Shown here one piece after another: positions 1-10,520 of a stretch of 64,000 nucleotides of DNA. The DNA comes from Sphingomonas citri (GTDB lineage Bacteria; Pseudomonadota; Alphaproteobacteria; Sphingomonadales; Sphingomonadaceae). Every line of letters starts with the position of its first letter. Position 1 is the first letter of the stretch. Where the stretch lies: the NCBI RefSeq assembly GCF_019429485.1, contig NZ_JAHXZN010000001.1:1724022-1788021 (forward strand), read 5' to 3'. The notes below the pieces were generated by a model. The model saw only the letters and a program-made list of their open reading frames with translations. It had not been told where the DNA came from and ran no database searches. Made by a program: the position numbers and the translations under genes.

Positions 1-243
1 GAGCAGCACCGCCTCGTCACCGCTCAGCGCCAGCGCCGAATAGCCGCCGAAGGCGTGATCGTCCGAGCTGAGCGAGAGCGCGCCGACCGGTTCGAGCAGA
101 CCGATCCGTCGCGGCCACCCGCCCGACGGCGCGAGCCACCGCGCCCGCACCGTCGCGTCGGACGAGAGGACCGGCAGCCGCGCCTCGCCGGCCCAGCCCG
201 GCACCAGCAGCAGCACCGCGAGCAGGGAGAGGAACCAGCGCAT
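1..243 (-). CDS. Phytase-like esterase domain protein, N-terminal part (runs off the window)
   Basis: The first 81 codons are visible, from ATG at 241-243 reading leftward off the edge. The product opens with a short charged start, a Leu/Val-rich core (residues about 4-17) and a likely signal-peptidase site near residue 20, so it is probably exported. The segment around residues 57-80 reads GALSLSSDDHAFGGYSALAL, which resembles the first blade of the 'esterase-like activity of phytase' family (beta-propeller phosphodiesterases). The catalytic region lies outside the window, so substrate cannot be judged. Family assignment is by pattern memory and is moderately secure; the signal peptide is seen directly. 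Confidence 0.6.
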   Translation of the reverse strand, partial: MRWFLSLLAVLLLVPGWAGEARLPVLSSDATVRARWLAPSGGWPRRIGLLEPVGALSLSSDDHAFGGYSALALSGDEAVLL

Positions 244-393
244 CGCGGCGCTCTACGGGAGGCGTGCCGCGGGGGAAAGGAGGATGAACCTTCGATAACG
301 GGCGCATTCAGGGTCGGCTCAACGCGACTCGAGCATAACCGCAACATCGACGGGGAGCCCCGCCGACCGGAACAAGCAAACGGGAGATGACAG

Positions 394-753
394 ATGTTCA
401 AGAATCTCGCTCTGGCTGGCGCCGCGCTCGCGATGGGTACCGCCGCGATCGCACCGACCGCCGCCGACGCGCAGCGTTACGGCCGCTATGACCGCGACTA
501 TCGTGACTATCGCTACGATCGCAGCAGCTACCGCGACTATGACCGCCGCGGCGACTCGCGCCGGTACAATTACAACCAGCGCTGCTCGGGCGGCACCACC
601 GGCACGGTGGTCGGTGCGATCGCGGGCGGCCTACTCGGCCGGGTGATCGACTCGCGCGGCGACCGCACGCTCGGCACGGTGCTCGGCGGCGTCGGCGGCG
701 CGGTGGCGGGCAACGCGATCGAGAAGTCGAACAACCCGCGGTACTGCCGTTAA
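394..753 (+). CDS. Glycine-zipper 2TM domain envelope protein
   Basis: A 119-residue exported protein. A signal peptide (residues 1-26, ending ADA) is followed by a Tyr/Arg/Asp-rich linker of repeated YDRDYRDYR-type units. A glycine zipper follows from about residue 68 (GAIAGGLLGRVID and GGVGGAVAGNAI). This matches the Rick_17kDa/glycine zipper 2TM family, small outer-membrane-associated proteins of unknown biochemical role. A GGAG Shine-Dalgarno lies just upstream of the ATG. The gene stands alone between divergent and convergent neighbours. The single Cys pair (in the linker and at the C-terminus) could form a disulfide in the periplasm. Confidence 0.8.
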   Translation: MFKNLALAGAALAMGTAAIAPTAADAQRYGRYDRDYRDYRYDRSSYRDYDRRGDSRRYNYNQRCSGGTTGTVVGAIAGGLLGRVIDSRGDRTLGTVLGGVGGAVAGNAIEKSNNPRYCR

Positions 754-839
754 CTTCTTGCGGTTACAGGGGCGGGCGTGGCCGAGCGGCCTTGCCGTCC
801 CGACCGCCACGAGTTCCCTCGCGTAGAGTAGGAGGGCGC

Positions 840-867
840 GGGTCCGGTACCTTCGGGTGCCGGACCC
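840..867. terminator. Strong hairpin with UUCG tetraloop between convergent genes
   Basis: A 12-bp stem (one G-U pair) closes on a C(UUCG)G tetraloop on the plus strand. It sits between the stop of the glycine-zipper gene (753) and the stop of the minus-strand gene ending at 895. Position suggests a shared transcript end. No clear U-run follows on either side, so it is a putative terminator or 3'-stabilising hairpin. Confidence 0.5.
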
Positions 868-894
868 GTAGTCTTGTCACGCGCGGCGGCTGCC

Positions 895-1245
895 TCACTG
901 GTAATGGCCGAGTCGCTCGAACCCGGTGTTGGTCTTCGCCATCTTCATCAGCTTGCGGATCTGTCCGCGCGCGTGACGGTCGAACTTGCGATCGTCGTAA
1001 ACGCCGCGCCAGATGAACTCGTCTTTGTCCTGCAACGCCTTGAGCGCGGCGATGAGCGAATCTTGGGCATCGCTGGCGCCGCCGCGCAGCAGTGCCGCGC
1101 ACACCATCTCCTCGGCCGCGGCCTGGTCGCAATCGTCGTGACGGTCGCGGCCGTGGCGTTCGGCGGTGACCTGGTCGACGCGCGCCGCCTCGACCCGGCG
1201 CTCCAGCCAGGTCCGCACCGCCGCGCCGTCCCACGCCGCCGCCAT
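895..1245 (-). CDS. Uncharacterised 116-residue protein
   Basis: I do not recognise this family. The start ATG (1243-1245) overlaps the stop of the upstream gene by one base, and an AGGAGG Shine-Dalgarno lies inside that gene, so the two are translationally coupled. The protein is soluble and charged. It has an Ala/Glu-rich middle with a Cys pair and a basic C-terminal half (DDRKFDRHARGQIRKLMK) ending in FERLGHYQ. No signal peptide or membrane segment is visible. Operon partnership with the helix-turn-helix-like upstream protein is the only functional clue. Confidence 0.5.
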   Translation of the reverse strand: MAAAWDGAAVRTWLERRVEAARVDQVTAERHGRDRHDDCDQAAAEEMVCAALLRGGASDAQDSLIAALKALQDKDEFIWRGVYDDRKFDRHARGQIRKLMKMAKTNTGFERLGHYQ

Positions 1246-1700
1246 CACGCCTCCTCCTCGGCCGCGGCGAGCACCCGCGCGATCTCGTCCTCACCCAGGC
1301 CGAACACCGCGGCGAGCCCGGCGACGCTCGCGCCGCGCGCCGCGAGCGTGCGGATCCGCTCGCCGTCGACCAGCGTGGCGTAGCCGCTGACGTCGCGGTC
1401 CTGGCGCACCACGTCGCGTCGCCCCGAGCCGCGCTTGCGCTCGGCGGCGGCGCGATGCGGGTCGCGCTCGGCCAACGCCGCCGCGGCCTCGCGGCGCGAG
1501 CGGCGCGCCGCCTCGCGCTCCTGCGCCTGCGCCTCGCGCGCGGCCGCGCGCGACTCGAGTCGCGCGGTCATCGCCTCGGCCCGTGCCGCGGCGCGCGCCT
1601 CGCTCGACCGGGCGCGCTCGTCGGCGCTTGTGGCGACCTCGCGGCGTTGGCCCGCCACTCCGCCGTGATTCCAGCTGCTGTCGACCAAGACTCGCTCCAC
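1245..1700 (-). CDS. Uncharacterised Ala/Arg-rich coiled-coil protein with C-terminal helix-turn-helix-like segment
   Basis: About 151 residues from a GTG at 1700; the start is uncertain because no clear ribosome site is present and other GTGs lie inside. Residues about 25-90 are almost pure Ala/Arg/Glu, consistent with a long helical or coiled-coil rod. The last 45 residues (GERIRTLAARGASVAGLAAV followed by FGLGEDEIARVL) look like a resolvase-type helix-turn-helix. Such a rod plus recognition helix would fit a DNA-associated protein, but this is inference. It is translationally coupled to the downstream 116-residue gene. Composition bias makes false-gene risk real. Confidence 0.45.
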   Translation of the reverse strand: MERVLVDSSWNHGGVAGQRREVATSADERARSSEARAAARAEAMTARLESRAAAREAQAQEREAARRSRREAAAALAERDPHRAAAERKRGSGRRDVVRQDRDVSGYATLVDGERIRTLAARGASVAGLAAVFGLGEDEIARVLAAAEEEA

Positions 1701-1781
1701 CGACGCCCCGTGCGCCCTCGCCCGCTCCTACGGTGACGGCGGCATGGCCGGCAACCCGCGGCCACGACGCTGTCGCTTTAG

Positions 1782-2861
<1,080 letters not shown>

Positions 2862-2887
2862 AATAAGGCGACGTCTATAAGGGAGTC

Positions 2888-3442
2888 ATGGCCACGCAGA
2901 TCACGCCCGACTACCCGCAGCTGACCGCCGACCGCTTCCTCGAAATGGACTTCGGGGAAGACAAGGCGGAGCTGGACAACGGCGTCGTGCGCATGATGGC
3001 CGGCGGGTCGGCGCGCCATGCCCGGGTAAGCGGGAACATCTTCCTGGCGCTCGGCTCGCGACTCCGTGGCAGCGGCTGCTCCCCCTACAATGCGGACATG
3101 GCGACGCGGACCCATGATCTGTCGGTCCGCTTCCCCGACGTGGCCGTCTTCTGCGGCAAGAACGATCCGGCGTTCGACGCTGCCAAGGCCTTCACCGACC
3201 CGCGCATCCTCTTCGAGGTGCTCTCCGGCAGCACCGATCTCACCGTCAAGCTGGAGGAGTACAAAGCCCTGCCCAGCGTCGACACGATCGTGTTCGTCGA
3301 CATCGCGGCCGAGCGCCTGCGCGTGCTGCAGCGCACCGGGCCGCGCGCGTGGAGCGACGTCGCGCATGACGCGCCGGTCGACCTCCCCCTGCCCGCGCTG
3401 AGCCTCACCCTCCCCCACGCCGAGATCTTCGCGCGCGATTGA
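2888..3442 (+). CDS. Uma2 family (DUF820) restriction-endonuclease-like protein
   Basis: A 184-residue protein with the Uma2 pattern: an N-terminal strand-helix (RFLEMDFGEDKAELDNGVV), then a PD-(D/E)xK-like core with PDVAVFCG near residues 81-88 and FEVLSGSTDLTVKLEEY near 110-126. These supply the conserved Asp, Glu and Lys of the family. Uma2 proteins are abundant in cyanobacteria and scattered elsewhere; their biological role is not established. The gene lies 26 bp after obgE and 35 bp before the chosen proB start, so it may be co-transcribed with both. Confidence 0.85.
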   Translation: MATQITPDYPQLTADRFLEMDFGEDKAELDNGVVRMMAGGSARHARVSGNIFLALGSRLRGSGCSPYNADMATRTHDLSVRFPDVAVFCGKNDPAFDAAKAFTDPRILFEVLSGSTDLTVKLEEYKALPSVDTIVFVDIAAERLRVLQRTGPRAWSDVAHDAPVDLPLPALSLTLPHAEIFARD

Positions 3443-3477
3443 GCCCGGCGCACGCGCGCGCTACCGCTCGCCGCGCC

Positions 3478-4577
<1,100 letters not shown>

Positions 4578-4581
<4 letters not shown>

Positions 4582-5483
4582 TCCTGGCACTCACCGGGGC
4601 GACCGGCTTCGTCGGCGGCGCGCTAATGAAGCAGGCACTCGCCGCGGGACATCAGGTGCGCGCGCTGGCGCGGCGGGCGCAGACCGGGCGCGAGGGCGTG
4701 ACTTGGGTGAGCGGCGCGCTGAACGACGCGGCGGCGCTCTCGGAGCTGGTGTCGACCGCGGACGCGGTGGTCCATGTCGCCGGCGCGGTGAACGCGCCCG
4801 ACCGCGCCGGTTTCGCCGCCGCCAACATCGAGGGTACGCGCGCCGTGGTCGAGGCGGCCAAGGTGTGGGGCGTCGCCCCCTTCGTCCACGTCTCCTCGCT
4901 CGCCGCGCGCGAGCCGACGCTCTCCAATTATGGCTGGTCGAAGGCCGGTGCCGAGGCGATCGTGCACGAGAGCGGGCTCGACTGGACGATCGTCCGCCCG
5001 CCCGGCGTCTACGGCCCCGGCGACATGGAACAGCGCGACCTGTTCCGCGCGGCGCGGCGCGGCGTCGTGCCCTTGCCCCCCAACGGCCGGCTCTCGATCG
5101 TCCACGTCGATGACCTCGCGCGGTTGCTGCTCACCCTCGCCGAGCAGCCGGGAACGGGTGCGCACGCCACCTACGAGCCTGCCAGCCCGGACGGCGCGCT
5201 GCGCTACACCGAGTTCGCGCGCGCGATCGCCGCCGCGATCGGCCGCCGCGCGCTGCCGCTGCCGCTGCCCGCCGCCTTGCTCCGCCTCGCCGCGCGCGGT
5301 GACGCGCTGTTCCGCGGCGCCAATGCCAAGCTCACCGCCGACCGCGTCGCCTATATGGTTCACCCCGACTGGACCGCCGATCCCGCCAAGGCGCCCCCGC
5401 CCGAGCTGTGGCGCGCACGGATCGGCGCGGCGGAGGGGCTGGCCGGCACGGCGCGATGGTATCGCGCCCAGGGGCTGCTATAG
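4578..5483 (+). CDS. NAD(P)-dependent extended SDR, CerR-like ceramide reductase candidate
   Basis: A 301-residue Rossmann protein with the nucleotide motif GATGFVG at residues 7-13 and the catalytic pair Tyr118/Lys122 (YGWSK). It belongs to the NAD-dependent epimerase/NDUFA9-like extended SDR group. In Caulobacter crescentus a protein of this kind, encoded next to the acyl carrier protein and serine palmitoyltransferase, reduces the keto group of the ceramide precursor (CerR). Here it directly precedes the ACP and spt, which supports the same job. Start is GTG overlapping the proB stop (GTGA). Alternative: a generic nucleotide-sugar epimerase, less likely given the neighbours. Confidence 0.75.
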
Positions 5484-5526
5484 CGCGGCCCGACATCCGC
5501 CGCATTTCAAGGCCACAGCCGAGCTT

Positions 5527-5769
5527 ATGACCGACCGCAGCACGATCCTCGACACGCTCCGCGCGCAGATCGAACCCTTCAACAAGAAGGGCATCGAGAT
5601 CACCGAGGCGACCACCTTCCAGGGCGACCTCGAGTGGGACTCGCTCACCGTGATGGACTTCGTCGCCGCGATCGAGGACGAGTTCGACATCATCATCACG
5701 ATGAACATGCAGGCCGAGATCGAGACCGTGGGGCAGCTCGCCGACGCGGTCGAGAAGCTGCGGGGCTGA
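5527..5769 (+). CDS. Acyl carrier protein dedicated to sphingolipid synthesis
   Basis: An 80-residue acidic protein with the phosphopantetheine site WDSL (Ser39), followed by a typical helix (VMDFVAAIEDEFDI). It is not the fatty-acid-synthesis AcpP, which sits in the fab locus. Its stop lies five bases before spt, and in Caulobacter the equivalent ACP is required for ceramide synthesis. The likely role is to present the acyl chain to serine palmitoyltransferase. The ATG at 5527 is the only start giving a normal ACP length. Confidence 0.92.
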   Translation: MTDRSTILDTLRAQIEPFNKKGIEITEATTFQGDLEWDSLTVMDFVAAIEDEFDIIITMNMQAEIETVGQLADAVEKLRG

Positions 5770-5774
5770 CCGCG

Positions 5775-7049
5775 ATGACCGAGACCGGCCTCCAGCCCGA
5801 GGCGCTGCCCGAGACCGTCGCGCCCGCGCCGACCGCGCGCGACCTGTTCGCCAAGTTCGACCCGCTGATCGCCGAGCGCGACAAGCTGATGTCCTCGGGC
5901 GTGCGCGACCCCTTCGGCATCGTCATGGAGGAGGTGCGCTCGCCCACCACCGCGGTGATCCGCGGGCAGGAGACGATCCTGCTCGGCACCTACAATTACA
6001 TGGGCATGACCTTCGACCCCGACGTGATCGCGGCGGGTAAGCGCGCGCTGGAGCAGTTCGGCAGCGGCACCAACGGCAGCCGCATGCTCAACGGCACCTT
6101 CCGCGACCATGTCGACGCCGAGGACGCGCTGCGCGAGTTCTACGGTGCCGCGCACGCGATGGTCTTCTCCACGGGCTATCAGGCCAATCTCGGCGTGATC
6201 TCGACGATCGCCGGGCGCGGCGAATATGTCATCCTCGACGCCGACAGCCACGCCTCGATCTACGACGGCTGCAAGATGGGCGACGCCGAGATCGTCCGCT
6301 TCCGCCACAACTCGGTCGAGGACCTCGACAAGCGGCTCGGCCGCCTGCCCAAGGAGCCGGGCAAGCTGGTGGTGCTCGAGGGCGTCTACTCGATGCTGGG
6401 CGACATCGCGCCGCTGCGCGAGATGGTCGCGGTGGCGCGCAAGCACGGCTGCATGGTGCTGGTCGACGAGGCGCACTCGATGGGCTTCTTCGGCGAACAC
6501 GGCCGCGGCGTCTACGAGGAGCTGGGCCTGGCGCTCGGCGACGACGTGGATTTCGTGATCGGCACCTTCTCCAAGTCGGTCGGGACCGTCGGCGGCTTCT
6601 GCATCTCCAACCATCCCAAGTTCGAGGCGCTGCGCCTGTCCTGCCGCCCCTATATCTTCACCGCCTCGCTGCCGCCGTCGGTGGTCGCGACCGCCGCGAC
6701 CTCGGTGCGCAAGCTGATGCACGCGCACGAGAAGCGCGCGCGGCTGTGGGACAATGCGCGGCGGCTGCACGGCGGGCTCAAGGCGCTCGGCTTCCGGCTC
6801 GGCACCGACGCGCCCGACTCCGCGATCGTCGCGGTGATCCTGGAGGACCAGGAACAGGCGGTGGCGATGTGGCAGGGGCTGCTCGAGGCCGGGCTGTACG
6901 TCAACGTCGCGCGTCCGCCCGCGACGCCGACGGGCACATTCCTGCTGCGCTGCTCGATCTGCGCCGAGCACAGCGCCGAACAGATCGACCGCGTGGTCGC
7001 GATGTTCGCCGCGGCGGGTCAGCAGGTCGGGGCGATCGCGGCGACCTGA
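5775..7049 (+). CDS. spt: Serine palmitoyltransferase (PLP-dependent alpha-oxoamine synthase)
   Basis: Condenses L-serine with an acyl thioester to 3-ketosphinganine, the first step of sphingolipid synthesis; a cytosolic homodimer in sphingomonads. It is 424 residues. Catalytic residues are in place: Asn100, His159 (DADSHASIYDG), Asp231 and His234 (VDEAHSMGF), PLP lysine Lys267 (GTFSKSVGTVGG), Arg380 and Arg392. The S. paucimobilis enzyme has His159, Asp231, His234, Lys265, Arg378 and Arg390, so alignment is exact up to a two-residue insertion. It follows the ACP by five bases. Some family members are misannotated as KBL or BioF; the context and residues favour SPT. Confidence 0.95.
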   Translation: MTETGLQPEALPETVAPAPTARDLFAKFDPLIAERDKLMSSGVRDPFGIVMEEVRSPTTAVIRGQETILLGTYNYMGMTFDPDVIAAGKRALEQFGSGTNGSRMLNGTFRDHVDAEDALREFYGAAHAMVFSTGYQANLGVISTIAGRGEYVILDADSHASIYDGCKMGDAEIVRFRHNSVEDLDKRLGRLPKEPGKLVVLEGVYSMLGDIAPLREMVAVARKHGCMVLVDEAHSMGFFGEHGRGVYEELGLALGDDVDFVIGTFSKSVGTVGGFCISNHPKFEALRLSCRPYIFTASLPPSVVATAATSVRKLMHAHEKRARLWDNARRLHGGLKALGFRLGTDAPDSAIVAVILEDQEQAVAMWQGLLEAGLYVNVARPPATPTGTFLLRCSICAEHSAEQIDRVVAMFAAAGQQVGAIAAT

Positions 7050-7098
7050 GCCGGGCGCTTTAACCTTTGGTAAGGTAAACGGCGGTAAACCGCCGCCG

Positions 7099-9015
7099 GT
7101 GACCGACGAGGACGCCGAGCGCGGAGGCCCGACCTCCACCTGGGGGACGATCGCCCTGTGGGTGATGGGCCTGCTGGGTGTCGCGGTGCTCGCCGCGCTG
7201 CTGCTGACATTGCGCGAGGCCAATCACCGCCGCGACGACGCGCTGGCGGCGCAACGCCACAGCTACGACGTGATGATCCTGGTCCGCACGCTGCAGGGCA
7301 CGATCGCGCGTTCCGAGGCATCGCTGGGCCGCTACGTCATCTCGGGCGACCAGCAGCTCGGGCGGCTCTATTTCGAGGACTGGCGCCGCGCCGACGAGAC
7401 GATCGACCGGATCGAGAAGCTGACGCACGACAATGCCATCCAGTCACGTCATCTCGCCGGAATCCGCGACGCCTTCCGCGAGCGCGGCGACGAGCTCGCG
7501 CTCACCGCGCTCAACACCAATTACCGCAAGAACAATCAGGCGCTGGCGCGCTTCTACCACAGCAGCAAGGCCGGCTCGCTGACGCGGATCAACGAGGGGC
7601 TCGATGCGCTGGTGGCCGAGGAGCGCGTGCTGCTCGAGGCGCGCACCAGCCATGCTCAGGCCTCGGTGCGGCGATCCAGCATCATCGCCAAGGTGCTCGC
7701 CGCCTTCGGGCTGCTGCTGGTAGTAGGGGTGATCTGGCTCGGCTGGGCGGTGGTGTCGGCCTTGTCCGAGCATGCCGTGGCGCGCGCGGAGGCCGACGCG
7801 CAGCGCGACCGTGCGGAGGAGCTCGCCAGCGCGGTGGCGCAGGCCACCGAGGAGCTGCGCGCACAGGAGGCGCGGCTGCGCCAGATCCAGAAGATGGAGG
7901 CAGTGGGCCAGCTGACCGGCGGCATCGCGCACGATTTCAACAATATGCTGGCGGTCGTGCTGGGCGGGATCGAGCTGGCGCAGCGCGCCGTGACGATCGA
8001 TCCGAAGACGGCCGCGCGCCATCTCTCCAGCGCGCACGACGGCGCACAGCGTGCCGCGGCGCTGACCCAGCAATTGCTCGCCTTCGCGCGCGAGACCGCG
8101 ATCAACCCCGAGCCGATCGCCGCCGCGCCGCTGTTCGAGGGGCTCGCCGACCTGATCGGCCGGACGCTGGGCGACGGCGTCACGGTTCGCTTCGGCGACG
8201 AGAGCGACGGCTGGTGCACGCGCGCCGACCGGGTGCAATTGGAGAACTCGCTGGTCAACCTCGCGGTCAACGCGCGCGACGCGATGGAGGGGCGCGGCAC
8301 GCTCACCGTCCGCGCGCTGCGCCGCACCGTTGCCGGCGAGGATTATGTCGCGCTCGCGGTGAGCGATACCGGCTGCGGCATGACGCCCGAGGTGGTCGAG
8401 CGCGTGTTCGAGCCCTTCTTCACCACCAAGCCGGTCGGCAAGGGCACGGGCCTGGGGCTGAGCCAGGTCTTCTCCTTCGCGCGCGGGCTGGGCGGCGACG
8501 TGTCGGTCGATTCGGTGGTGGGGCTCGGCACCACGGTGACGCTGCTGCTGCCGCGCGAGCGCGCGCGACCCGCTTCGTCCGCGCCGCCGATGCCCGTCGC
8601 CGCGGCGCCGGTCGCGCCCGTGCAGAACCCGGCGGGCCTGCACATCCTGGTGGTGGAGGACGACCCGCGCGTGTTGCCCGCGACGATGGATGCGCTCAGC
8701 GAGCTGGGGCATCATCCCCGCGCGTGCGACGACCCGACGCGCGCCGCCGCACTGCTGGCCGGGATGGACCGGGTCGACCTGATACTCTCCGACGTGCTGA
8801 TGCCGACGCTGACCGGCCCCGAGATGGTCGCCGAGCTGGCCGCGACCCACGCGGGCGTGCCGGTGCTGTTCGTCACCGGCTTCGCGGGCGGCGCCGACGA
8901 GGCGATCGACCTCGGCGGCCGCCCGGTGCTGCGCAAGCCCTTCACGCTCGCGGGGCTGGAGCGCGCGGTGGCGCAGGCCGCGGCCGCACCGGCGGAAACG
9001 CGCGCGGCGGCGTGA
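7099..9015 (+). CDS. Membrane hybrid histidine kinase (CHASE3-type sensor, HisKA, HATPase, receiver)
   Basis: A 638-residue sensor kinase from GTG 7099. Transmembrane helices lie near residues 17-37 and 197-221, flanking a helical extracytoplasmic CHASE3-like domain (about 40-195). A coiled linker (225-262) leads to the HisKA site GGIAHDFNNM with His278, then a HATPase (N-box LAVNARDAM, G-box DTGCGMT, and GKGTGLGLSQV). A C-terminal receiver has phospho-acceptor Asp565 (LSDVLMP). No partner regulator gene is adjacent. It sits between spt and lptF in the same direction; a weak hairpin (7080-7095) separates it from spt. A role in sensing envelope or sphingolipid state is speculation. Confidence 0.88.
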   Translation: MTDEDAERGGPTSTWGTIALWVMGLLGVAVLAALLLTLREANHRRDDALAAQRHSYDVMILVRTLQGTIARSEASLGRYVISGDQQLGRLYFEDWRRADETIDRIEKLTHDNAIQSRHLAGIRDAFRERGDELALTALNTNYRKNNQALARFYHSSKAGSLTRINEGLDALVAEERVLLEARTSHAQASVRRSSIIAKVLAAFGLLLVVGVIWLGWAVVSALSEHAVARAEADAQRDRAEELASAVAQATEELRAQEARLRQIQKMEAVGQLTGGIAHDFNNMLAVVLGGIELAQRAVTIDPKTAARHLSSAHDGAQRAAALTQQLLAFARETAINPEPIAAAPLFEGLADLIGRTLGDGVTVRFGDESDGWCTRADRVQLENSLVNLAVNARDAMEGRGTLTVRALRRTVAGEDYVALAVSDTGCGMTPEVVERVFEPFFTTKPVGKGTGLGLSQVFSFARGLGGDVSVDSVVGLGTTVTLLLPRERARPASSAPPMPVAAAPVAPVQNPAGLHILVVEDDPRVLPATMDALSELGHHPRACDDPTRAAALLAGMDRVDLILSDVLMPTLTGPEMVAELAATHAGVPVLFVTGFAGGADEAIDLGGRPVLRKPFTLAGLERAVAQAAAAPAETRAAA

Positions 9016-9027
9016 GGAAGCGAAATC

Positions 9028-9180
9028 CTCCCCGGCACGGGAGGGAGACCAGCCGAAGCCTGGTGGAGGGGGCGGTCCGCAGACGCGACGCGCCGAGGTA
9101 GCAGCCTGAACGGAGTACGTACCGCGCGGAGGGCCCCCTCCACCACGTCCTCCGGGCGCGGGACCTCTCCCCTTGAAGGC
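9028..9180. repeat. Extragenic palindromic element (type D) filling the gap before lptF
   Basis: The 302-bp gap 9016-9317 holds no gene. It contains an imperfect palindrome whose arms are TGGTGGAGGGGGC at 9061-9073 and the complementary arm at 9133-9146. Outer CTCCCC/GGGAGG and CTCTCCCC blocks flank it. Related elements occur at 17621-17717 and 40821-40922. Such REP-like units are common in sphingomonad intergenic DNA. Confidence 0.7.
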
Positions 9181-9317
9181 GCGGAGCTGAGCCCATCACC
9201 GCCCCACATTCCCGTGCACCGCCACGCTTTTCGCTGCTGACGCGCGCGCCGCGGCCCCGTATAGCCGCAGCCTCACCAGGGCCTTCACCGCCCGACGCCA
9301 CGGGGCAGCGCCGCACC

Positions 9318-10520
9318 TTGTTCACCTCGATCGACCGCTACATGGCCCGGCTGATCGCGCTGCCGCTGTTCGCCACCTTGCTGATCGCCTCGATGCTGCT
9401 GATCCTCGACCGGATCGGCCGCCTGTTCGACTTCGTCATCACCCAGGGTGGCCCGGTCAGCGTGGTGTGGAAGATGCTGGCCAACCTGCTCCCCGAATAT
9501 CTCGGCCTGGGCATCCCGATCGGGCTGATGCTGGGCGTGCTGCTCGCCTTTCGCCGCATCGCGACCTCGAGCGAGCTCGACGTGATGCGCGGCGTCGGCA
9601 TGAGCTACTCGCGGCTGCTGCGCGTGCCCTATATGTACGCGATCATCCTCGCCGCGCTGAACATCGCGATCGTCGGCTACGTCCAGCCACTGGCGCGCTA
9701 CAATTACGAGAAGCTGCGCTTCGAGCTGCGCACCGGCGCGCTCGGCGCCTCGATCAAGGTGGGCGAGTTCACCCATCTGGGCGACCGCATCACGCTGCGG
9801 ATCGAGCGCAGCCAGGACAGCGGACGGCGGCTCTCGGGCATCTTCCTCCACGCGTTGACGCCGCGCAACGACTGGGCCGGCGTCACCGCCGAGACCGGGC
9901 AATTCCTCGCCACCGACGATCCCAACGTGATCATCTTTCGCCTCACCGACGGCACGCTGATCCACAATCGCCCCGATTTCCCGACGCCGCGCGTGCTGAC
10001 CTTCAGCTCGCACGACCTGCCGATCAACCTGCCGCGCTTCGAGAGCTTCCGCACGCGCGGCGGCAAGAACCTGGAATATACGCTGCCCCAGCTCGCCCAG
10101 CTCGGCCATGCGCGCAACGCCAGCGAGGCGCAGCGCGACGGCAGCCGCGCCGAGTTCCACTTCCGCGTCGTCGAGGTGGCGATGATGTTCCTGCTGCCAC
10201 TGCTCGCGGTGTCGCTCGGCGTGCCGCCGAAGCGATCCAGCTCGGCGCTGGGCGTGTTCCTGTCGATCGTGATGGTGGTGACCTATCACAAGATCAACCA
10301 ATATGCCGCGGCGGTGGGCGAGCGCGGCGCGGTCGACCCGCTGATCGCGCTGTGGGTGCCGTTCCTGCTGTTCGGCGCGCTGATCCTGTGGATGTATTAC
10401 ACGCTCGCCTATGTCCCCGGCGGCCAGCCGATCGGCGCGCTCGAGCGCTTCTTCGGCAAGGCGTGGCAGGCGATCGCGCGCTACCTGCCGGGTCGCCGGC
10501 GCAAGGAGGCGCGCGCGTGA
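9318..10520 (+). CDS. lptF: LptF-family permease (lipid export ABC transporter membrane subunit)
   Basis: A 400-residue YjgP/YjgQ-family membrane protein. Three helices lie in the N-terminal third (about 10-35, 50-75, 95-120), a periplasmic beta-jellyroll domain covers about 130-280, and three C-terminal helices follow (about 285-375). The start TTG at 9318 gives the conserved opening FTSIDRYMARL; ATG 9342 is an internal alternative. With LptG and ATPase LptB it extracts glycolipid from the inner membrane. In this lineage the cargo is probably glycosphingolipid, because sphingomonads lack LPS. It overlaps lptG by four bases. Confidence 0.92.
   Translation: MFTSIDRYMARLIALPLFATLLIASMLLILDRIGRLFDFVITQGGPVSVVWKMLANLLPEYLGLGIPIGLMLGVLLAFRRIATSSELDVMRGVGMSYSRLLRVPYMYAIILAALNIAIVGYVQPLARYNYEKLRFELRTGALGASIKVGEFTHLGDRITLRIERSQDSGRRLSGIFLHALTPRNDWAGVTAETGQFLATDDPNVIIFRLTDGTLIHNRPDFPTPRVLTFSSHDLPINLPRFESFRTRGGKNLEYTLPQLAQLGHARNASEAQRDGSRAEFHFRVVEVAMMFLLPLLAVSLGVPPKRSSSALGVFLSIVMVVTYHKINQYAAAVGERGAVDPLIALWVPFLLFGALILWMYYTLAYVPGGQPIGALERFFGKAWQAIARYLPGRRRKEARA

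Noticed and set aside
770..792. tRNA-Ser/Leu-like D-arm sequence (GTGGCCGAGCGG) after the glycine-zipper gene
   Set aside because: No matching anticodon arm, T-arm (GGTTCGAATCC) or acceptor partner follows within tRNA length.
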